Shown one piece after another: positions 57,339 to 64,000 of a DNA stretch of 64,000 bases. The notes under the pieces were generated by a model. It saw only the letters and a program-made list of their open reading frames with translations. It ran no database searches and had not been told where the DNA came from. Position 1 is the stretch's first letter. Each line of letters begins with the position of its first letter. A program made the position numbers and the translations under genes. The stretch is from Gonocerus acuteangulatus (taxonomy: Eukaryota > Arthropoda > Insecta > Hemiptera > Coreidae), in the NCBI GenBank assembly GCA_946811695.1, contig OX328124.1, forward strand, positions 31,433,648 to 31,497,647, written 5' to 3'.

Positions 57339-57904
57339 GGGTCAGTCCATTTCAAATCATCCAGCAAAATAGTGAAATGAAACCCATGTCCTCAGAATTG
57401 CCTGAAACTTTTTTTATTTGTTGAACTGGTCATTCTAATGATATATTCAAAATTTTAGTTAGATCTCCTCAATACTTTTTGAGTTATGAAAGTTGTCTAT
57501 AAAACTTGTTTTTGCTTTTACTGACGATTTAAGTCACAGCGACTTTCATTTACTAAAAAAATCATTACTCTGTTAATGTTAATGATATCTCAATGGGATT
57601 TTCACCAAAATGTTCACAATAATATTTTGAATATGGAAAAAATATATTTACTATCTGTTATCTTTCTGGTTGCTAAGTATATTTATTTAAAAACAAAATT
57701 TTAAATTAAAATAAATTAAAAACATAAAAATTTCAAAAACCGATAAAAATAAAGGCGCTCCATAAAATCAAGTTCTTTTTTCATGAATACATTCTTAAAA
57801 GTATAAACTATTAGATTTTAAAAGAAAAACTCAGGGATTTTGCTGTTAAGTATTCTTAAATCAATAAAATAATATAAATTCCTTTTTTTTTTATAATTAC
57901 CTAC

Positions 57905-58035
57905 TTAAACGTTGGGCGTGGTCAGTACCTGAATGGGTGACCGACTATGTGCTGTTGGCATTATAAAAGGGTGGTGACCTGTAGATAGCCCGGCGCTAAA
58001 AGCCAAACAGTTGATGCGCCGTAAAAAAAAAAATC
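57905..58035 (+). mobile_element. 5S rRNA-derived SINE
   Basis: TTGGGCGTGGTCAGTACCTG and AATGGGTGACCGACTATG match the 3' half of 5S rRNA (GGGCGCGGTCAGTAC...GGATGGGTGACC). A tail follows with GGTGACCTGTAGATAGCCCGG and an A run. A 5S-derived head on an A-tailed element is the SINE3 type. It is inserted in the long-TIR transposon. Confidence 0.72.
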
Positions 58036-58749
58036 CTACTTGATGATTAATATAAGTGTACTGAAGCTACATTTACTATTACTTAGGTTAATCTTAATAT
58101 AAACTTATGTAAATAAACTATTTTTAAAGTTTATTATAACTTATTTTTTTATTATTCTATTTGACTACAGTGAAAACTAATCGTTTGGGTTGCAAAATAA
58201 AGCCAAGATTATTATTGGAAAAACAACAGTTGTTGTTTTCATCTAGTTGTGATCTATACAAGACAAGAAAACACCAAAGAACTGAAAGTTTCCGATCTCT
58301 GTGAGGTATCTGATGACTTGGAAGATGATGTGGCATTTGTCTACAAAACTCAAAAGGTCGTCACAACATTTCTGAAATTAAATATCCAGAAGTAAAAACT
58401 GTGATGGTGTTTTCTGCTACCAGTCATGGGAAGTCCCCTCGTGACGGTATTGGCGGAATTATCAAGCGGATTGTAATAAAAGCAAACCTTCAATGTACTC
58501 CAGGAGCCAGACATTTTTTGGCTTTTATAGCACAAAAATTAACATAAAGCTTACTCTGGTTAAAAAGGAAACAATAATAGATTCTAGGCAAAAACCGGAG
58601 GATCGTTTCAGTTCAGCCAAGACTGTGTCCGGAACACGTAGTTTTTACCGATTTGAACCAAAATTTTACTTACTTAAATTTTCGGAAACTGCCAAAACAA
58701 GTTTGTAATAAACTTTAAAAATAGTTTTTTGTTTTTTTGTTTTTTTTTG

Positions 58750-58830
58750 TTTTTTTTTTACGGTGCATCGACAAATCTTGGCCATTAGCGCCGGGCCTCC
58801 AGGGTGCAACCAGAGAATGCATGAAAAAAG
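58750..58830 (-). mobile_element. SINE tail related to the 5S family
   Basis: The minus strand reads CATTCTCTGGTTGCACCC, TGGAGGCCCGGCGCTAATGG, then an A run, as in the tail of the 57.9-kb SINE. Similar pieces occur at about 19078-19160, 32305-32405 and 62907-63000. Confidence 0.45.
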
Positions 58831-59261
58831 AACTTGATTTTATGGAGAGCCTTTTATTTTTATCAATTTTTGACATTTTTATGTTTTTAATTTATTTTAA
58901 ATTAAAATTTTGTTTTTAAAAAAATATTCTTAGGAACCAGAAACATAACCGATAGTAAATATATTTTTTTCCATATTCAAAATATTATTGTGACCATTTT
59001 GGTGAAAATCCCATTGAAATATCATTAACATTAACAGAGTAATGATTTTTTTTTAGTAAATGAAAGTCGCTGTGACTTAAATCGTCAGTAAAAGCAAAAA
59101 CAAGTTTTATAGACAACTTTCATAACTCAAAAAGTATTGAAGAGATCTAACTAAAATTTGGAATATGTCATTAGAATGACCAGTTCAACAAATAAAAAAA
59201 GTTTCAGGCAATTCTGAGGACATGGGTTTCATGGCCTGGATGATCTGATACGGACTGACCC

Positions 59262-59510
59262 TATAGGGTTAATCACAGAAACAGGTGTGTTTACAGTCGT
59301 AATTACAGAAAAGTTTTGTTATTACGAGTGTAATTACAGAACAATGCTGTGATTACAAGTGTATCACTCTTTTAATTACGATTATAATCGTGATCGTAAT
59401 CATATATCCAGGGTCTGTGATTATAATCAGAATCGTAATTACAGCTCAAGAGCCTTTGATTATAATGGTAATTATGATTATTCCCATCTGTGATACACAC
59501 ACACTCCACT
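59262..59510. repeat. Degenerate GTAATCACA-type satellite, right block
   Basis: Continuation of the 56.6-57.3 kb satellite, including CCAGGGTCTGTGATTATAAT, the complement of the 33-bp unit core. It ends about 40 bases before copy A5. Confidence 0.65.
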
Positions 59511-59690
59511 GATTCACACTTACGGTCTGTTGTGTTATATTTGTTTATGTTTTAGCGCGGTTCCTCCCTCCCCCATAGGGAGGAACCCCGCTTATAAGGT
59601 TGATACAATGAAACAATCCGGAAGTGCCGACTAGAAAATTTTGCGTTTCAGAACCCCTAGAAACCAAAAATAACGGTGGTTCAAATTTGT

Positions 59691-59707
59691 ATATATATAT
59701 ATGTATA

Positions 59708-59768
<61 letters not shown>
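59691..59768. repeat. (TA)n in A5
   Basis: A TA run with GTATATATTT break, as in A4. Confidence 0.97.
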
Positions 59769-59772
<4 letters not shown>

Positions 59773-60874
59773 CTGTTCGCTCTCTAAATAGAAGACGAAT
59801 GGTCCGATTTTGATGAAATTTGGTACAAAAATCTGTCGTCCAATTTGAAAGGTCAAGTTCGTTAACCAGCAAAATCCGCCCACTGGAAGATGGCGTTTGG
59901 GGCGAAATTCGCGCAAAAAAAATCGTAACGCTTACGTTTTTGAGTTCATAAGCTTGTAAGTACTCTTTTTATAGGCTTCTTGGGCAAGGAAAACGAATGA
60001 AACCATTTTCAAGGCGATAGCTTTAACCGTTTTCGAGAAAATTGGAAAAATAGTTTTTGAATACCGTTTTTGGTTTGGGTACTTAGAATCACGGGATTCA
60101 GTTGAAACATTATCTGCATGTTCTACTTTCATTAAAACTAATATGTTGAAAGTTATGTTACGTTTGGAGTTAAGGAAGGGTTAGAATAAAATATTTAATG
60201 AACAGACATGAAAAGTTTTGGGAACTTCGTATACTTTCATTAATATCTTGAACACGGTTGGGAAATCGTGGTAAGTGGATAGAAACTATTTGAAAGCTTA
60301 ATAAATTCTCTACAAAAATGATTCTAAAACTATTTTTGATTAGGTTATGTCAATCGGAGAAATAAGTGCTTAAAACTTCAAATACGTCTGTTTTGTTCTT
60401 ATGAACGGGTTTTTGTCGTTCTTTTTGTAATTTTTGTCTCTTTCCCTTGGTTTTTTATTGCTTTTTATTTTTTTAATTTCTTATGTTGTATTTGTAAGGA
60501 AAATGTATGTGTGTGTAAAACAGGATAGGTAAAATGAGACCTATTTTCTGTTGTCAGAAATAATGAAAAGTTTTGGGAACTTCGTATAATTTCTTAATAT
60601 CTCGAAAACGGTTGAAAATCTTGGGAAGCGAAAGGTTACCATTCGAAAGCTTACTAAATGGTCTACAAGAAAGGTTCTAAAGAAAGTTTTGAATAAGCGA
60701 TGTCAATCGGAGAAATAAGTGCTTAAAATTTGAAGTAATTGATTTCGTTTATTCGAACAATTCTTTTTGTCTGTTTTTATTCCTATTTTTACATTGCTTA
60801 TAGTTGGATAATGTATTTGACAATAAAATAGATTAATTAAAATAAGAAAAACAATTCATTGTTAGAAATATATC

Positions 60875-60995
60875 AGGCTGTACCGTATGAAATGTCAGTT
60901 TTGGATTTGCCGATTTCCTTCAAATGTCTTGAAACTGTCGAGGCTCCTAATCCGAGTTCTTTGGCATATTCCCTATTGTTTGCAATTGCTTATAG
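60875..60995 (-). pseudogene. Same helix-turn-helix fragment in A5
   Basis: The minus strand reads REYAKELGLGASTVSRHLKE, then IGKSKTDISYG. It is slightly closer to a mariner pattern than the other copies because it keeps the Gly in EIGK. Confidence 0.6.
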
Positions 60996-62717
60996 TAGTC
61001 AAATGTATTTGCCAATAAAACAGGATACGTATAATTAGAATATTTTATTTTTGCGGTATCTTGGGGTTCTCAGATCCCTTATGAATATCTATTAGGCCCC
61101 CTTCGTATTTTTACCTTAATATCTCGAAAAGGGTTAGGAGATCGTGGCAATTGAAATGTAACAGTTCGAAAGCTTACTAAATTCTCTACAAAAAATGTTT
61201 TACAGAAATGTTTGATGGGGTCGTCACATGTAATGTATTTTTCATTAAATAGGATATGTATAATTAAAAGCATTATTTTGTTTGTTAGAATTCGAAGATG
61301 CCGTATGAATATCTAGATTACAGTACTGGTTTTGATTTCGTATTTTAGAATTGTTCTTGGTATTCCCTATTTTCATGTATTACCCTTAGTTCTTTATTGC
61401 TAGTAGTTTTTTTTTTTTTTTTTTTTTTATTGATTATAGAATATAAATCTATTTGGCAATAAAATAGGATACGTAAAATTAGAAACAATATTTCGGGTAT
61501 TTCTGAGCGAAATGCCTTGTAAGATTGTCTACCACCACGAACGGCGTTTTTCCTCTATTTACCTCACATTTTAATTGGTTGCTGTTTTTAGCTTGTTTCC
61601 TGCTTCACTTCACAGATAGGAAACACGCTTCTGACGTCGACCCAATGACGTAATCCGAAGTGCCTAATAAATGATTTAACGTTTTAGAACAGGTAGATAT
61701 CGAAAATAGCTGTTTTTAAATTAGAATCTATTGTTGAGTAATTATATGAATCTTTATACGGCTTTATTAGCCGTATTATTCTATATAGGCTTTATAAGGC
61801 AGGAGATACTACTTAATCTTGAAGACTTGTTCTTAGTCCTTCTTTATCAACTAGATAGGCTTTATTAGACATATTATTCTTCATAGGCTTTATTAGACAG
61901 GGAATTCTGATAAAATTTCCTGTTGTCGCAGCAAATTGTAATTACGATTTATCTAAGGTCAGGTAACATTAGCGAGTCTACATTGTTAAGATCACCGACA
62001 GCGAAGGTAGACAATTGCTATGATTTAGTCTACATATGTATATTAATTCCTAAATGTAGAAAATAAACTTTACAACGGTTAGATACTATGAACGAATAGA
62101 CAGTCGGTTCAGTCCCAAACAAACAGAGGGTTTACTAGAAATTTACCTGCTAGGAGTTAATCCTCAAGAGAAGTAACCCTTGTAGGGTAATATAACCCAG
62201 GTATCTGCCGACACAAATACAAAGCCTTGCAAGAGTAGGTAGAGCAACTTTAAGATTTCGTTCACTAAAATTTCTTAAACTGACCTAGATTCAGACATAA
62301 CATAACATAAATTATATTGTAAATATTGATAAAGATTAATTAGTTGTCAACATATACATAAATTAGCAATCAACAGTTTTCTTTGTACGACTATTATTAA
62401 CGACTATATAGTTATGAGACAATCCATAAATTAGCGATCAAAAGTTGCAGGTGATTCCGTATTAGATATTTATTAAATATTCATAAAGACTATTTGGTTG
62501 TAAACCGATTCATCAATAAGCAATCAATATTTTTAAACACTGGATATATACTAACCAATTATAACGACTGTTTAGTTATGAACCGATTCATAAATTAGCG
62601 ATTAAAAAACACAGGTTTATTGACTAAATATTGATAAAAGTATTTAAATAGAAGAAAAAAAGGTTTCCTCAAGACTTGCTCTTGTTCAATTTGTATTTAC
62701 TCTATTGACTTTATTAG

Positions 62718-62906
62718 GCATATTCTTCTATATAGGCTTCATTAGGCAGTGGTATCTACTCAATTTTGGGAACTTGTTCTTGATCCTTCTGTATCCACTA
62801 GATTGGCTTTATTTGGCATATTATTCTATATAGGCTTTATTAGGGAGTGGTATCTACTCAATTTTGAGAACTTGTTCTTGATCCTTCTGTATCCACTAGA
62901 TTGGCT
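62718..62906 (+). repeat. 98-bp duplication in A5
   Basis: GGTATCTACTCAATTTTG...CTTGATCCTTCTGTATCC...CACTAGATTGGCT occurs twice, with starts at 62751 and 62849. It produces an 83-codon open frame that is not a gene. Confidence 0.85.
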
Positions 62907-63000
62907 CGCTGGGAAAATTCCTCGCTGCACCCTGGATGTCGGAACTAATGACCTAGATGTAAATGCGCGGTTAAAAAAAAAAAATAAAAAAAAAAAATAA
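62907..63000 (+). mobile_element. Short A-tailed SINE-like piece truncating A5
   Basis: CGCTGGGAAAATTCCTCGC, TGCACCCTGGATGTCGG then GCGCGGTTAAAAAAAAAAAA. The tail resembles those at 32.3 and 58.8 kb. The poly-A is broken by TAAATAAATAAA repeats. Confidence 0.5.
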
Positions 63001-63215
63001 AAAAAATAAATAAATAAATAATATTGTATATATGTGTACATAATTTAACTAATTAAGAATATCCATACGTATTTGTTTTTATGTATTCTAAGTGAACTTG
63101 GGCACGTAAACTTTTTATTTGTGTGGATAAGGGTGGGGATCCAGGCGCCGGAGTTTCGATATCACAGCTACTGTTTTTGAATACCAATCATTACAAATCA
63201 TTTGCGGTAAATGTG

Positions 63216-64000
63216 TCCGACTCGCAGGAACTGCATCATCTTAGCGCGGTTCCATTCATATCCCTAGTGTTATTTTGTAGACTTAGAATAGAAACAGTTA
63301 TTACTTTGTTTAGATCATTCCTAATGTAAACAAATATGAAAAAAAAAAACAACAAGATTTTCGGCTAGGGATGAAACTATCCTAAGCAGAAATTACTCTT
63401 TCTGCCGTCCCAAGTTTCGGTCTACGAAGACTCTTCTACGAATATATTTCTAATTTACTTAACTTGCAGTGCTAACATATCCATTTTACTTTTAAATGCA
63501 ATTAAACAAAATAAAATTGTACATGCAAATGAGAAAGTAGTGTTATTTTTTATTGAACTACGGCCACATTCAACCACAAAATATAATTATATTTCTAGTA
63601 TAGCATTTGGCTGCATGACTTCCTACAGGTAAAGGTAACTGTCAGCTGTCCTAGAATGCTCGATGAGAACAATGAATCTTGATTTATGAAGTGCAATAAA
63701 AGCCTACCTGAACCGGCAGACTACCTCGACCCGGACTGACCCTACACGGCGAATATTTACGTTTTCAGTTCTGTTACAGGTTCAAAGAATTTGTATTTAT
63801 TCCCCTGTTTTATTGAGAAATACATCCTCCTCCTAGAAGCAATAACAAAATAACAAGAAATAAAAACAGACAAAAAGAACCGTATAAATAAACGAAATCA
63901 ATTATCGTTTATCAAACTTCTAAGTTATATGTACTTATTTCTCCGATTGACATCGCTTATTCAAAACTTTCTTTAGAACCTTTCTTGTAGACCATTTAGT
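63216..64000 (+). mobile_element. Helitron-like family A, copy A6 (cut by window edge)
   Basis: Nearly identical to 8855-9640 of copy A2 over the visible part, starting TCCGACTCGCAGGAACTGC. The close match, including the AAAAAAAAAACAA runs and the CCTACCTGAACCGGC stretch, indicates recent mobility. Confidence 0.7.

Larger units (their letters stand above)
57339..59261. mobile_element. DNA transposon with about 400-bp TIRs and decayed protein
   Basis: Long inverted repeats run inward from GGGTCAGTCCATTTCAAATC (left) and its complement (right), flanked by TATA on both sides. Between them, plus-strand frames around 58260-58710 hold broken pieces: KVSDLCEVSDDLEDDVAFVY, then SHGKSPRDGIGGIIKRIVIK, then RFSSAKTVSGTRSFYRFEP. 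The HGK.P.DGIGG..KR pattern looks like a transposon-encoded protein type seen in insects, but I cannot name the superfamily with confidence. A 5S-derived SINE (57905-58035) is inserted in it. Confidence 0.65.
59552..62906 (-). mobile_element. Helitron-like family A, copy A5 (5' end lost)
   Basis: Begins at the hairpin end (TTAGCGCGGTTCC at 59552) and matches copy A4 through the (TA)n tract, the 66-codon frame (59932-60132), the helix-turn-helix fragment (about 60875-60995) and the GGCTTTATTAGGCA region. It then duplicates a 98-bp unit (62718-62906) and is cut off by a short A-tailed SINE-like piece. The TCCGACTCGC end is missing. A poly-T run of 24 bases lies near 61405-61428. Confidence 0.65.

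Noticed and set aside
57905..57960. Genuine 5S rRNA gene
   Set aside because: Only the 3' half matches, it is attached to a SINE tail with an A run, and it lies inside a transposon.
62749..63000. 83-codon gene
   Set aside because: It is the 98-bp duplication of A5 read through into a SINE A tail.

Overview
The window is AT-rich eukaryotic DNA, most likely from an insect. The main reason is a gene on the minus strand whose last three coding exons read as an Osiris-family (DUF1676) protein, a family known from insects. The other clues are introns with GT/AG borders, non-LTR retrotransposons, Penelope-like elements, PIF/Harbinger and Tc1 transposons, and tRNA- and 5S-derived SINEs. The order cannot be decided from the sequence.

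Genes are sparse. I can support two host loci. One is an intact 183-codon frame for an unrecognised single-pass membrane protein (8085-8636, minus). The other is the 3' part of an Osiris gene (exons at 42230-42366, 26377-26418 and 22609-22943, minus), whose introns of 15.8 kb and 3.4 kb are packed with repeats. Its signal-peptide exon(s) were not found. A third, weak candidate is an 82-codon frame at 37603-37851 that ends inside the first unit of a 25-copy minisatellite.

The rest is a layered mobile-element landscape. 1-3.3 kb: a Helitron-like family-A copy, an internally deleted Harbinger, and a short A copy. 4.3-7.4 kb: SINE, Penelope-like tail, Helitron-like D copy. 8.8-14.7 kb: two near full-length A copies and a LINE 3' end. 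14.9-20 kb: family C, a TIR element, a second LINE, a tRNA-derived SINE. 23-30.7 kb: a MITE, a C copy with 143-bp internal units, and a 2.7-kb A copy containing a nested MITE. 33-36.6 kb: a Penelope-like fragment, family C, and a 2.1-kb foldback. 37.8-40.4 kb: two minisatellites and another foldback. 42-47.6 kb: SINEs, a MITE and the second D copy, with a 740-bp palindrome. 48-54.3 kb: unassigned sequence, MITEs and a Tc1-like element whose transposase-bearing half is duplicated head to head. 55-59.3 kb: a Penelope-like fragment and a long-TIR transposon inside degenerate satellite. 59.5-64 kb: two more A copies.

The most interesting structure is a group of three Helitron-like families (A, C, D). 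Each ends in a GC-rich hairpin followed by CTAA, CTGA or CTAG. They share a sequence module, and in A and C the module adjoins a (TA)n tract. Family A also has asymmetric terminal inverted repeats and is present at least seven times.
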